NCBI RefSeq assembly: GCF_027111275.1
Contig: NZ_CP114286.1
Coordinates: forward strand, 3,520,501 to 3,584,500
Length of the DNA stretch: 64,000 nt
Reading direction: 5' to 3'
DNA from: Flavobacterium luteolum
GTDB lineage: Bacteria; Bacteroidota; Bacteroidia; Flavobacteriales; Flavobacteriaceae
The notes below the pieces were generated by a model. It worked only from the letters and a program-made list of their open reading frames with translations, had not been told where the DNA came from and made no database searches. The position numbers were made by a program, and so were the translations under genes. This document shows positions 26,629 through 36,399 of this stretch, piece after piece (position 1 is the first letter of the stretch; every line of letters begins with the position of its first letter).

Positions 26629-29600
26629 ATGGAGAATACCAAACCAGAAATCTTAACTAAAATTGAAAAAAAATTTAAACTGAATCTTAACAGGGTTATT
26701 GAAGGAGATGTTCTCCATCGTCCGTATTCTTACAAGATTGATGAAAATAATAATATTATAGAGCTTAATCTTGACAATTGCAGTCTGACATCTCTTTACT
26801 ACTTAAGATCGGCTAAAACCCTAAAAAGATTGACTGCGAGAGGAAATAATATCCAGGACATAGAGGGGCTGTTTCAACTTGAAGAATTAGAGTATCTCGA
26901 TTTAGCCAAAAACAGGATTGAGGATATTTCAATCTTAAAAGAGCTGACTCGACTTGAATATTTAGATATATCCAATAACAGGGTATATGATATAAGTCCT
27001 GTTTATGATCACTTAAGTCATGGATTGACACTGAAAGCCGAATTTAATCCAACGATTTACCCATCACAGGAATTTTCTCTAGATAGTAATGAAAAAATTG
27101 TTGGTTGGTTTGACAATTTATGGTATTATGCACAGACAATAATTGAAGAAAACCTAAAATCTGGAGAAGAGGTTTTGGATCTTGGGAATTGTGGCATTAC
27201 CGATTTATCAAGGTTTCCTTTATTATATGAATGCACGCACTTAAAAAGACTTGTACTGAGTAATGAATGGGCTATTTATGAAGACGGATGGGATAGGGAA
27301 ACCAGTAATAATAAGCGAATGCCAAATAATATTTTCAATGTTCCAGTAGAATTTTTCAAGTTGGTTAATTTGGAAGAGCTTATTATTGGCGGTGACTGGA
27401 AGAGCAAGAAGAAATTGTTTTGGAACAGATGGAGAATTAAATTTTTTGATTTTAATAAATTGATAAATCTAAAGTATCTCAATATAAGCAATAACTTAAT
27501 TTATGGTAAAATCTATCTTTCTAAACTTGAAAAGATAGAAGTATTGCATTTGAATAATAATAGAATAACTTCCATATCGGTAAGTTCCAGCCTGGAAAAT
27601 ATAAAAGAACTCTACCTGAGCAATAATTATATTTCCGACATTTCTTTTCTTAATAAATTTCCGGCAATCACTACGGCAGATCTTCACTCCAATAAAATAA
27701 AAACTTTGCTGCCCATAAGAGAGGTTATTAAAAGAGTAGAGATCAATGATTCAAGATGGAGAAAGGATACAATAAACCTAACCCAAAATCCTTTATCAAA
27801 TCCTCCATTGGAAGTTGTTTCACAACAAAATGAATTTGTACTAGCCTATTTTGAACAATATCAGGCGGAGCTGGATATCAAAATAATGCCTTATAAAAAC
27901 AGAGATATTAAGTTAGTTTTAGTGGGAAACAGCGATGCAGGAAAATCGACCCTTACAGAATATCTGCTGACCGGAATATGGAACGATACTATCAGCAGCA
28001 CCCACTGGATGGAAGTAAAACCCTGGCTGGCAAAACATAAAAAGAAAACCTATAATGTCAGGATTTTTGATTTTGGCGGACAGGAATATTATCATGATAC
28101 CCATTATCTATTCTTTACCAAACAAACCGCTTATTTATTGCTGTGGAACGAAAGTTCAAATAAGTATGGAGATTTGCCTATTAAGCAAAGGCAGAGCGAT
28201 GGCAGCTTTGAAACAAACAATGTCCAGTGTTTTCCATTAGAGTACTGGCTAAATTCCATCGAATATCATACGAGAAATAGAAATATTTCTCTTGATGAGA
28301 AAAGGATCATTGAAATATTGGATAAGCGTGATGAAGCCATTAAAAATATTTTTAATGCTGGAGAAGATTGGGTTAAAATTATAGTTGATCCTACTGATAA
28401 AATTGCCAGAGAATTAGATGAAGTTCCCAATATTGTAATTTCCCAGAATAAAGTGGACAATGCAAATGATCTAAGATTTCTGGATGAAAAGCAACTTAAA
28501 GAAGACTATGCCAAAATTTTCGGATATGCATCTTTTTCTCTAAAAACCCAGAGAGGTTTTGAAAATTTTAAAAACATCTTATTTGAACTGCTTGACAAAA
28601 CTCCTTTAATTAACAAAGAATTTTTGGGCACATGGGGATATGTGAAAAATGAAATTGAAAATGGGAATTACCCCAACAAAAAACTGTCGATTAAGGATTT
28701 TAAGGATTACTGCAACAGACTAATTAAAACTATTCCTGAAGTAAAGATTGGAGGGAAAAAATTAATAAAACAGGTGCTGTTTAATGTTACGGACGCGGCT
28801 AGTTTTGCCCAGTACCTAAATAATATCGGTTTAATACTGTATTTTCCAGAAAATGAGAAACTTAAAGATTATGTGTTTGTAAATCAAAAAGATATTCTTA
28901 AAAACATCTATGATATTTTATTGGGGCTAAATAAGCAGAATGGGAAATTCAACAAAGAGTATATTAAAAGCAAACTAGGGAAAAGCCATTTTGATAATGA
29001 ATGTGAAATGATTACCAGCATTATGACACATTTTAAGATGATTTTTGAGCATCCTTCAGAGGCAGATCATTATATAGCACCTTTATATCTGCCGGGCGAA
29101 CCTCCTAAGAGCGTAAAAATTTTTCTCAATACATTTCACCAGCCTGTCTGCAAGTTTGTATTCAACAGCTTTATCCATAAACATGTGATTTTAGAATTTT
29201 TTCAGAAATACGGGCAGGCAGTACTTAAGGATTCAAATAGCGGTGAATCTTATCTATACTGGAAAACGGGAATAGTTTTAAAAGATGCCGATACCCATGA
29301 AATTGTTCTTGTAAAATTCTGCAATGTTGATCAAAATAATGAGATACCCCATATCAGCGTTTACAGACTGGTAAATTCAGCCAGCAGCCATTTCTCTGAA
29401 AATGTTATAGATGCATTAGAAGAAATTTGTTTAGATAAAGATGTCACCAAAATGATAACTGTTGATGGCGAGAATTTTATTCCCCTTAACATAATAAATA
29501 CTGCAGAAGAACAGGAGAATTGGGTTTTTTATTATGATCACAAATATTACGAACTAAAAGAATTTAAAAAATATCTAAAAAAAACTATAAAGATGAAAAA

Positions 29601-30027
29601 AATATTTATCTCGTATTCAAAAGCTGATGCCTTTTATCTGGAGAAATTGGAAAAACATTTAAGCGTACTGAAAAGAAATGGAACCATAGATACCTGGAAT
29701 TGCCGTCAATTGCTTGCAGGAGAAAAATGGGATGGGAAAATTAAAAAAGAACTGGAAGAAGCGAACGTAATTATATTCTTGGTAAGCGATGATTTTCTAG
29801 CTACAGATTACATTTGGGATGTGGAGATAAAAAGAGCAATTGAACGCGAGACTGCCGATCCGGATGGTGTGAAGGTAGTGCCAATTATAGTGCGAAGCTG
29901 CTATTGGGAAGAATCGCCTTTAAGCGTATATAATACTGCACCTAAAAAAGCGCAGGTGATTACACTGGCTGGGGATATTGATCTAGCGTACACGGAGGCT
30001 GTAAAGGAAATCAAGAAAATATTGTAA
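26629..30027 (+). CDS. LRR-Roc-COR-TIR protein (bacterial Roco with TIR effector)
   Basis: 1132 aa. Residues ~40-395 are leucine-rich repeats (IIELNLDNCSLTSL, LEYLDLAKNRIEDIS, LEYLDISNNRVYDIS, VLHLNNNRITSI, ELYLSNNYISDIS). Residues ~425-620 form a Roc GTPase: P-loop VGNSDAGKST, switch II FDFGGQEYYHDTHY, base-recognition N-K-V-D (SQNKVD). Residues ~640-970 look like a COR region. Residues 989-1131 are a TIR domain (KKIFISYSKADAFY, IIFLVSDDFL, then WDVEIKRAIE with the putative NADase Glu at ~1066). Predicted cytoplasmic. The layout suggests sensing by LRR, GTP-dependent switching and TIR-mediated NAD+ cleavage or signalling. Placement directly before a restriction-like operon supports an anti-phage role, which is inference. 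Confidence 0.9.
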   Translation: MENTKPEILTKIEKKFKLNLNRVIEGDVLHRPYSYKIDENNNIIELNLDNCSLTSLYYLRSAKTLKRLTARGNNIQDIEGLFQLEELEYLDLAKNRIEDISILKELTRLEYLDISNNRVYDISPVYDHLSHGLTLKAEFNPTIYPSQEFSLDSNEKIVGWFDNLWYYAQTIIEENLKSGEEVLDLGNCGITDLSRFPLLYECTHLKRLVLSNEWAIYEDGWDRETSNNKRMPNNIFNVPVEFFKLVNLEELIIGGDWKSKKKLFWNRWRIKFFDFNKLINLKYLNISNNLIYGKIYLSKLEKIEVLHLNNNRITSISVSSSLENIKELYLSNNYISDISFLNKFPAITTADLHSNKIKTLLPIREVIKRVEINDSRWRKDTINLTQNPLSNPPLEVVSQQNEFVLAYFEQYQAELDIKIMPYKNRDIKLVLVGNSDAGKSTLTEYLLTGIWNDTISSTHWMEVKPWLAKHKKKTYNVRIFDFGGQEYYHDTHYLFFTKQTAYLLLWNESSNKYGDLPIKQRQSDGSFETNNVQCFPLEYWLNSIEYHTRNRNISLDEKRIIEILDKRDEAIKNIFNAGEDWVKIIVDPTDKIARELDEVPNIVISQNKVDNANDLRFLDEKQLKEDYAKIFGYASFSLKTQRGFENFKNILFELLDKTPLINKEFLGTWGYVKNEIENGNYPNKKLSIKDFKDYCNRLIKTIPEVKIGGKKLIKQVLFNVTDAASFAQYLNNIGLILYFPENEKLKDYVFVNQKDILKNIYDILLGLNKQNGKFNKEYIKSKLGKSHFDNECEMITSIMTHFKMIFEHPSEADHYIAPLYLPGEPPKSVKIFLNTFHQPVCKFVFNSFIHKHVILEFFQKYGQAVLKDSNSGESYLYWKTGIVLKDADTHEIVLVKFCNVDQNNEIPHISVYRLVNSASSHFSENVIDALEEICLDKDVTKMITVDGENFIPLNIINTAEEQENWVFYYDHKYYELKEFKKYLKKTIKMKKIFISYSKADAFYLEKLEKHLSVLKRNGTIDTWNCRQLLAGEKWDGKIKKELEEANVIIFLVSDDFLATDYIWDVEIKRAIERETADPDGVKVVPIIVRSCYWEESPLSVYNTAPKKAQVITLAGDIDLAYTEAVKEIKKIL

Positions 30028-30490
30028 GTGATTATTAATTTTTGAGGCTGTCAGCTGCCTGTATTTCATTTATGAAAGCCAGCAAGATTGCAAATGCAAT
30101 ACATCTTGCTACCTGCAGAAATAAAGCATTTTTTATGTGCCCATTACGGAAAGCCGTAAAACGTTCTGCAATCGGTTTTGTAGTTTTGTTATAAGTCTTA
30201 AATGGGGCATTATTGAGCGCTGGAGCATTTTATATCATTAAAGAAAGAAATAAGCTTCTTATGCCTTTGCAGGGAAGAAAGCAAAGAAATAAATTACTAA
30301 AATTATTGATTGCTCTGCAGCATCCTTTCGAGTATGATCTGAAGGGCTTAAAACTAGAGAAGTTATGATGCTGATGAAATAAATTAAAAACAGCTGGAGT
30401 TTAGGGCAATTAAAATATCAATTGACTGAATGCTGCCGGCAGATTTTGCTTCATATTTTGTTTGAATGAGGCAGAATAAACTTTATAGAT
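30028..30490. other. Intergenic region inside the defence island
   Basis: About 460 bp without a supported gene. Hairpins at 30082-30109 (arms GCAAGAT/ATCTTGC with an inner TTGCA/TGCAA) and 30144-30159 (TTACGG/CCGTAA). Only a near-match to TAnnTTTG before the downstream operon. Confidence 0.5.
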
Positions 30491-32035
30491 ATGAGTAAAA
30501 ACAGAATAAATATCAGGCCCCATGTTTCCATGCTGTCTGTTCTAAAGTTTGTTGAATACGAAACATGGTTTGCTTTGGCGGAGTTTGTGGACAATTCAAT
30601 TGCAAGTTATCTTAAGAATGAAAAAGAACTTAAGTTGTTGCATGGAAATGATTTTCAATTAGAAGTTGCGATAGAAATTAATGATCATGAAAACAAAATT
30701 ACTATCCGAGATAATGCAGGGGGTATAGAAAAATCCAACTATGAGCGAGCTTTCAGAGCTGCAGAAATTCCAGCCGATACCACAGGACTTTCTGAATTTG
30801 GAATGGGAATGAAGTCGGCCTCATGTTGGTTTTCTGATTTTTGGACAGTCCGTACAAAAGCGCTGAACGAGACTGAAGAAAAGACAGTGAAGTTTGATAT
30901 GAATAAAATCTTCGAAGATAAGTTGGAAGAGTTAGAATTTGTAGCAAAACTAGCAGATAAAAACTATCATTACACTATTATTGAACTTGAAAATGTAAAC
31001 AAAATGCCAAGGCATAAAGGTCTTGCAAAGGTAAAATCACATCTTGCCAGCATATACCGGGATTTTATTCGTAGAGGTATTTTAAAACTGGTGGTCAACA
31101 ACAGCGAACTCCAGTTTTCTGAGCCCAAAATTCTAACAGCTCCAAAATTTGATGATGCAGGTGGTGAGAAGATTGAATGGAGAAAGGAAATTAGTTTTGT
31201 TCTGGATGATGGCTTGTCTGTTAAAGGTTTTGTTGCAATCAGGGAAACCGGTTCAACAGCGGAAGCGGGTTTTGCATTATTTAGGAGGGGCAGGGTGATT
31301 GAAGGAAGTTTTGACAATGGTTTCAGACCCGAGTTTATATTCGGTGCATCGAATAGCTACAGATATCAAAGAGTTTTCGGCGAACTTCATCTTGAAGGTT
31401 TTGGTGTCTCATTTACAAAAAAAGGCATTCAATGGGACGAAAATCTGGATGTGTTTTTAAAATGTCTGAAAGATGAATTAAACCATGAAAGTTTTCCTCT
31501 TCTGGTTCAGGCAGAAAAGTTCAGGGCAAGAGCCAATGATGCGGATTATAAAAAGTCGGGTGTTAAAGCGCTCAGTGGCACTGTTTCTGATTTTGACAAA
31601 AAGGCACCGCAGGCTATTAAGGAAACTTTTGAGAATAGCAGTGCTGAAGGAGAAGATAGCACTAATGAAGAACTGGTTAAAACCGACAAAAGAATTTACA
31701 AATCATTCAAGGTGCATTTCAATAAAATAAACTGGCTTATTGCAATAGAACTTTCCTATGATACATCTTTAACTGATCTGATTGAAGTGGGGCCGCATCT
31801 TGTAAAGGATCCAGTTTCAGAGCCTGATATAAAACAGATAGGCATTCGATTGTCGTTAGTTCATCCTTTTATGGTTGAGTATGCAGGAACAGAGAATGGA
31901 AAGATTGAACCGATTTTAAAAATGACAGCGGCAATGGGTTTGGCAGAAATAATTGCAAGAGAAAGCGGTGCAAAGACGCAGGGAGAAATCCGAAGAAATT
32001 TCAATCAGCTAATAACAAAAATATCTACTAATTAA
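30491..32035 (+). CDS. MORC/MutL-like GHKL ATPase of a restriction-like defence system
   Basis: 514 aa. The GHKL/HATPase Bergerat fold covers residues ~15-260. It shows the N-box FALAEFVDNSIASYL (Glu31 and Asn35), the DNAGGI motif (Asp74) and the GMGMKSAS lid motif (residues 104-111). The arrangement with 'LSEFGMGMKSAS' is that of prokaryotic MORC/MutL-type ATPases. The following domain (residues ~230-360) looks like an S5/transducer-type module; the C-terminal 150 residues are unassigned. ATP binding should dimerise the protein around DNA. It begins the operon with the Z1 gene 2 nt downstream, a pairing known in MORC-associated restriction-like systems. Confidence 0.87.
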   Translation: MSKNRINIRPHVSMLSVLKFVEYETWFALAEFVDNSIASYLKNEKELKLLHGNDFQLEVAIEINDHENKITIRDNAGGIEKSNYERAFRAAEIPADTTGLSEFGMGMKSASCWFSDFWTVRTKALNETEEKTVKFDMNKIFEDKLEELEFVAKLADKNYHYTIIELENVNKMPRHKGLAKVKSHLASIYRDFIRRGILKLVVNNSELQFSEPKILTAPKFDDAGGEKIEWRKEISFVLDDGLSVKGFVAIRETGSTAEAGFALFRRGRVIEGSFDNGFRPEFIFGASNSYRYQRVFGELHLEGFGVSFTKKGIQWDENLDVFLKCLKDELNHESFPLLVQAEKFRARANDADYKKSGVKALSGTVSDFDKKAPQAIKETFENSSAEGEDSTNEELVKTDKRIYKSFKVHFNKINWLIAIELSYDTSLTDLIEVGPHLVKDPVSEPDIKQIGIRLSLVHPFMVEYAGTENGKIEPILKMTAAMGLAEIIARESGAKTQGEIRRNFNQLITKISTN

Positions 32036-32037
32036 TT

Positions 32038-34350
32038 ATGACAGAAACAGCAGCAATGGAAGGTAGCGGAAATCCCAATAATGCAAAATGGCAACCTAAG
32101 CAGGGAGGTGAAATTGAAGGATTATTGAAGTATAAGGGATTTGCGGATAACGAAGGTAAAATTGACTCGACAGGACAACGCGTAATTGAAGAAACTTTCA
32201 AGATCCTCGGGATGTGCGGAGACCCTAACGAAGAGCAGAATGTTGAAACAGGGCTAGTTATAGGTTATGTGCAAAGCGGAAAAACGCTCTCTTTTACCTC
32301 TGTTGCTGCTCTTGCAAACGATAATCAATATCAAATCGTAATTATAATTGCGGGAACATCTGTGCCTCTTTCGGAGCAGTCATATGAAAGAATGAAAAAG
32401 GACCTTCGTATAGATACAAGATTTGACCGTAAGTGGACAATCATAAAAAATGTTGGAACCCAAGAAGACAGAAATACAATAGAAATGAAATTGGAACAAT
32501 GGGCGGATCACACTTATCCAAAAGAAAATTGCTCCACATTATTGATAACAGTCATGAAAAACGGCAGCCGATTAAGAAACTTGACCGATCAGTTGCGTGA
32601 TTTAAATCTTGATAGTGTTCCAACTCTTATCATAGATGATGAAAGCGATCAAGCAAGTTTGAATACAAGGGCTAGAGTAAATGCAAATACAGGAGAGGAA
32701 GTGAATGAAGGAGAAGCTTCAACAATCTATAGAAGAATTAATGAACTAAGAGCTGTATTTCCTCATCATACATTTTTACAGTATACTGCTACACCTCAAG
32801 CTAACCTATTTATTAATATTTTGGACAGACTCTCGCCGAACTTTATAAAACTTCTCACACCAGGAAGCGGTTATACCGGCGGTAATGTTTTTTTTGTTCA
32901 AAACCCTAATTTGATTAGAAGAATACCTGATGTTGAAATCCCATCAAATCACAATCCTGTGCACGAACCCCCTGAGAGTTTACTTTTTGCATTAAAAATT
33001 TTCTTCTTAGGAGTTGTAACTGGTGAAATTAAAAGGGATCAGCGTAATCGCTCTATGATGGTTCACCCATCGAGATTAACCAATTCACAAAATATATATT
33101 ATACTTGGATCAGAAATATTTGTGAGAGCTGGAAAACTTTATTGCAAAGCAGTTCTCGTGCCGATGAAGATGAAAAAAAAGAATTATTAAAAGAGTTTAG
33201 AGTAGCGTATGATGATTTGAAGCAGACAGTTGATAATCTGCCTACATTTGAAGAATTGACTAACACCAGGCTTCTGCATTGTATAAAAAATACAAGAATA
33301 ATGGAGATAAATGCAAGTCGAGGAAAGACACCTGAAATTCGCTGGAGTGATTTCTATTCTCATATTTTGATTGGCGGACAAGCAATGGACAGAGGATTTA
33401 CGGTTGAAGGACTTACCATTTCTTATATGCCAAGACCATTAGCGACAGGACAAGTAGATACGACTTTACAAAGAGCCAGATTTTTTGGTTATAAAGGTTC
33501 TTATCTTGGTTTCTGCAGAGTTTGGTTAGATAACCCAAACATTGAAGCTTTTAGGGCTATAATAGAACATGAAGAAGATGTGAGGCAGCGTTTAGAAGAA
33601 TTTGATGTAAATAACAAACATCTAAATGAATGGGAGAGGGAAACTGTTTTAGATCAAATGCTCAGACTAACAAGACCTAATATTTTGTATAACGACATTG
33701 ATAGGGATTATTTTGGACAAGAATGGTTTACAGTTGGAGCACCTCATGACACAGAAAATTTAATACTCTATAATAAAAATGTTGTCTCAGAATTTACAAG
33801 TAAATACATTGATAGTTTTGTAACTAATGATGGGCATGTGGAAAGGACTGATCTACAGCGACATCTGGAGGCAGAATTACCGCTGGAGGAAAGCCTTCAG
33901 TTGCTGCTGAATAGATTAAAATTTACTAGAGAAACTGACAGTCAGACTTATTCGAGTTTGCGAGGTTTATTAAGTTCTTATCTCCAAGAAAATAAAGATG
34001 AAACCTGTATGTTATATGTTATAAGTTCGAGGATTGAAAATGACACAATTATTCAAGCCACAAGACAGCGTAGATTAAACCAAAATGATAATATCCAACA
34101 GCTTTTTCAAGGGGAACAGCCAACATCAAACGGTAGACTTAGAAAAGGTGAAGTATATATAGGAGATAGAAATATCAGAAGCCATGATAAGGTGACAATT
34201 CAAATACACAGATTAAAATTACTCGATAGAAACGGTAATGAAATTTTAAATGAAGACGGCAATGAAGTTTATAACGACTTGATAAGTCTTGCAATCTGGA
34301 TACCAGAAAGAATTGGTAGAGACATAATCAGGCAGCCTGACAATATCTGA
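32038..34350 (+). CDS. Z1-domain ATPase
   Basis: 770 aa. Walker A GYVQSGKT is at residues 76-83 and the Walker B-like LIIDDES at ~198-203, followed by an FLQYTATPQANLF segment (helicase motif III-like T-A-T). The central domain has HILIGGQAMDRGFTVEGLTISYMPR and QRARFFGYK, the characteristic Z1 domain core (equivalent to helicase motifs V-VI). It is probably an SF2-like DNA translocase or nucleic-acid remodeller working with the MORC-like ATPase encoded 2 nt upstream. Length is in the normal Z1 range. Role in anti-phage restriction is known for related MZA-type clusters; the exact activity is not. Confidence 0.88.
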   Translation: MTETAAMEGSGNPNNAKWQPKQGGEIEGLLKYKGFADNEGKIDSTGQRVIEETFKILGMCGDPNEEQNVETGLVIGYVQSGKTLSFTSVAALANDNQYQIVIIIAGTSVPLSEQSYERMKKDLRIDTRFDRKWTIIKNVGTQEDRNTIEMKLEQWADHTYPKENCSTLLITVMKNGSRLRNLTDQLRDLNLDSVPTLIIDDESDQASLNTRARVNANTGEEVNEGEASTIYRRINELRAVFPHHTFLQYTATPQANLFINILDRLSPNFIKLLTPGSGYTGGNVFFVQNPNLIRRIPDVEIPSNHNPVHEPPESLLFALKIFFLGVVTGEIKRDQRNRSMMVHPSRLTNSQNIYYTWIRNICESWKTLLQSSSRADEDEKKELLKEFRVAYDDLKQTVDNLPTFEELTNTRLLHCIKNTRIMEINASRGKTPEIRWSDFYSHILIGGQAMDRGFTVEGLTISYMPRPLATGQVDTTLQRARFFGYKGSYLGFCRVWLDNPNIEAFRAIIEHEEDVRQRLEEFDVNNKHLNEWERETVLDQMLRLTRPNILYNDIDRDYFGQEWFTVGAPHDTENLILYNKNVVSEFTSKYIDSFVTNDGHVERTDLQRHLEAELPLEESLQLLLNRLKFTRETDSQTYSSLRGLLSSYLQENKDETCMLYVISSRIENDTIIQATRQRRLNQNDNIQQLFQGEQPTSNGRLRKGEVYIGDRNIRSHDKVTIQIHRLKLLDRNGNEILNEDGNEVYNDLISLAIWIPERIGRDIIRQPDNI

Positions 34351-34496
34351 GTTTACTAGATAACTCTTTAGAATTGAATATTTAGGGATGTATCAATACA
34401 GACACGCTAAATATAAGAAAAAAATAGAATTAGGATCTTATATTTACGTAAGAAATTTTACAGAAATGCCCTTTAGTACAGAAAATAATGAGGTAA

Positions 34497-36206
34497 ATGA
34501 ATAAAAAAGTTGTTCAATTAATAGAAAATCTAGTTGAAACTGAAACCTCAAAAATTAAAGAAACTTTTTCTGGTCCAAGTTATTATGCAGTACAGCATAT
34601 TCTAAGGAGAATAGACTTTGTAATGCTTTTTTATAACAACGATCCAAGAAAAACAAAAGAGGAAGTCGAGGAACTTAGAGAATTTTATAGTTACGGATGG
34701 GTAAAAGCCTTAAAACCATTTTATCATGACTTGAATATAGATATTCTTGAGTCTTTTCCAGAAATGTATAAGGAGGCAATTAACTGGGCAGACGGTATTA
34801 TGCAGTTTAGTGGGCAGATTGCATTTTTAATCCAATTACTTGACTACTATAGATCAGGTTTAATAAACCTAGAAATTAAAAATAAAAGAGAAATTTCATT
34901 TAGGTATATTGTTGAAAACCCTGGTGTAGAGTACTTCGACAGAAAAAGTAGAGACTTTTACAGAGATGTAATTGTTGAGAGAATGCTGGAGCAGAAAAAA
35001 CAAGATGACAGTTTAAATGAGAATGTAATAAAGATTAAACTTAGAGAGATTATTCGTAATCCAAAGGGTAAATACATAAGTTATGATGCTACTCCAGAAA
35101 TTGATGAATATTATAAAATTAAAGGACAAATTTTTGTGCTTAAACTTCAAGGATATGATGACTTTGGCGAGCAGGATTTATTTGGAGGAATTCCATACTG
35201 GAAGTATTTAGACGTTGTCATAACAATTGTCGGTGCTGCAATAATGCATACCGAAGCTTGTTTAGAATTAAGTAAAATGAATCCTAGTGTAGATTTGCAT
35301 AATCTGCTAACGTATACTTATTATAAAGATAAAACCTTAAATGTTTATAAGAATTATTTTGGTGCTTCTCAAGACGAAATTGAGCAGATTTTCTCGTGTA
35401 TCACTCTTAATAAACAAAATTACAATTATTACTTAGAATATCCTGGCGCTGCACTTCCTATGTATGTGGAGGCTTCAGATAATATGCTGGTGAGACTCAT
35501 TTCTGGCTGCCTGGGAAATCCATTTGAATTATTAAATAGAGAACTAAAAAGAAAATTTGAAAAGGATTATTTCAAAGCAGTAAACAATAGAGAAGAAAGA
35601 TTTAGAAATGAACTTTTCAATTTGTTTCCCTCTCAGAATTTAATAAAATTACAAAAAGGAGTCAATATAACTGTGAATGGTCGCAAGACAGATATTGATG
35701 CAGTTCTTTTTGATACAGATACTATGACAATTGGTTTGTTTCAATTGAAGTGGCAGGATCCATTTAAAAAATCAATGAGAGAAAGATTTAGCCGAATTTC
35801 AAATTTATTTGATAAGGCAGTTGAATGGGTAGATAAAGTTGAAAATTGGCTGACAAATACAGATATAAAAAACATTCTTGAAATTCTGGAGATTAAAAAA
35901 TACTACAAAGGTGAAATTTCAATAAATGAAGCATACATATTTGTCTTATCTCGAAATAATATAAATTTTACGAATATAGATAAAATGGATGATAGAGTTG
36001 CGTGGGGTACCTGGTATCAAATGATTGAGTCACAAAATATAGTAAGGACTTCATCTGAAAACATAATTAAAGATGCCTTCATAAAGCTAAAAACTTTGTC
36101 ACCTAAGCATAGATTGAAAAATGAAAAATTGCCGGAATTACCAAACTTTGAGATGCAATTCGGTGGATATAGAATACATCATGACAAAGAAAATAAAAAT
36201 GACTAA
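34497..36206 (+). CDS. Large protein with PD-(D/E)XK-like nuclease motif
   Basis: 569 aa, no signal or TM. The first ~380 residues are helical and not recognised. From residue ~385 comes a beta-rich segment with TDIDAVLFD (Asp401) and GLFQLKWQ (Gln416-x-Lys418), with spacing D-x14-Q-x-K typical of the PD-(D/E)XK nuclease fold in its Q-x-K variant. The following helical region (RISNLFDKAVEWVDKVENWL) fits the fold's helix. If active, it would be the DNA-cleaving effector of the operon. 146 nt separate it from the Z1 gene and 193 nt from the ParB-like gene, so it may have its own promoter. Family assignment is by motif only. Confidence 0.7.
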   Translation: MNKKVVQLIENLVETETSKIKETFSGPSYYAVQHILRRIDFVMLFYNNDPRKTKEEVEELREFYSYGWVKALKPFYHDLNIDILESFPEMYKEAINWADGIMQFSGQIAFLIQLLDYYRSGLINLEIKNKREISFRYIVENPGVEYFDRKSRDFYRDVIVERMLEQKKQDDSLNENVIKIKLREIIRNPKGKYISYDATPEIDEYYKIKGQIFVLKLQGYDDFGEQDLFGGIPYWKYLDVVITIVGAAIMHTEACLELSKMNPSVDLHNLLTYTYYKDKTLNVYKNYFGASQDEIEQIFSCITLNKQNYNYYLEYPGAALPMYVEASDNMLVRLISGCLGNPFELLNRELKRKFEKDYFKAVNNREERFRNELFNLFPSQNLIKLQKGVNITVNGRKTDIDAVLFDTDTMTIGLFQLKWQDPFKKSMRERFSRISNLFDKAVEWVDKVENWLTNTDIKNILEILEIKKYYKGEISINEAYIFVLSRNNINFTNIDKMDDRVAWGTWYQMIESQNIVRTSSENIIKDAFIKLKTLSPKHRLKNEKLPELPNFEMQFGGYRIHHDKENKND

Positions 36207-36377
36207 TAATATTTTTTGTTTCAATTGAAATTCTAAATTGAATTGTATTTGCTAAAAATGCTAGATTGGATTCATTCATTTTTTTATTAAAGAAAGATAC
36301 CGATGTAAAATAATATAGAATTTTAAAACGATAGTCATTTCTATATTAAAAGGCTATACTTAAAGTAAAATTTAGAT

Positions 36378-36385
36378 TATATTTG
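36378..36385 (+). promoter_or_regulatory. Candidate -7 element before the ParB-like gene
   Basis: TATATTTG, exact TAnnTTTG, 14 nt before the ATG; no good -33. The overlapping 14-mer TATTTGCTAAAAAT (36380-36393) also occurs at 36246-36259, so the promoter region may be duplicated. Confidence 0.42.
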
Positions 36386-36399
36386 CTAAAAATATTAAT

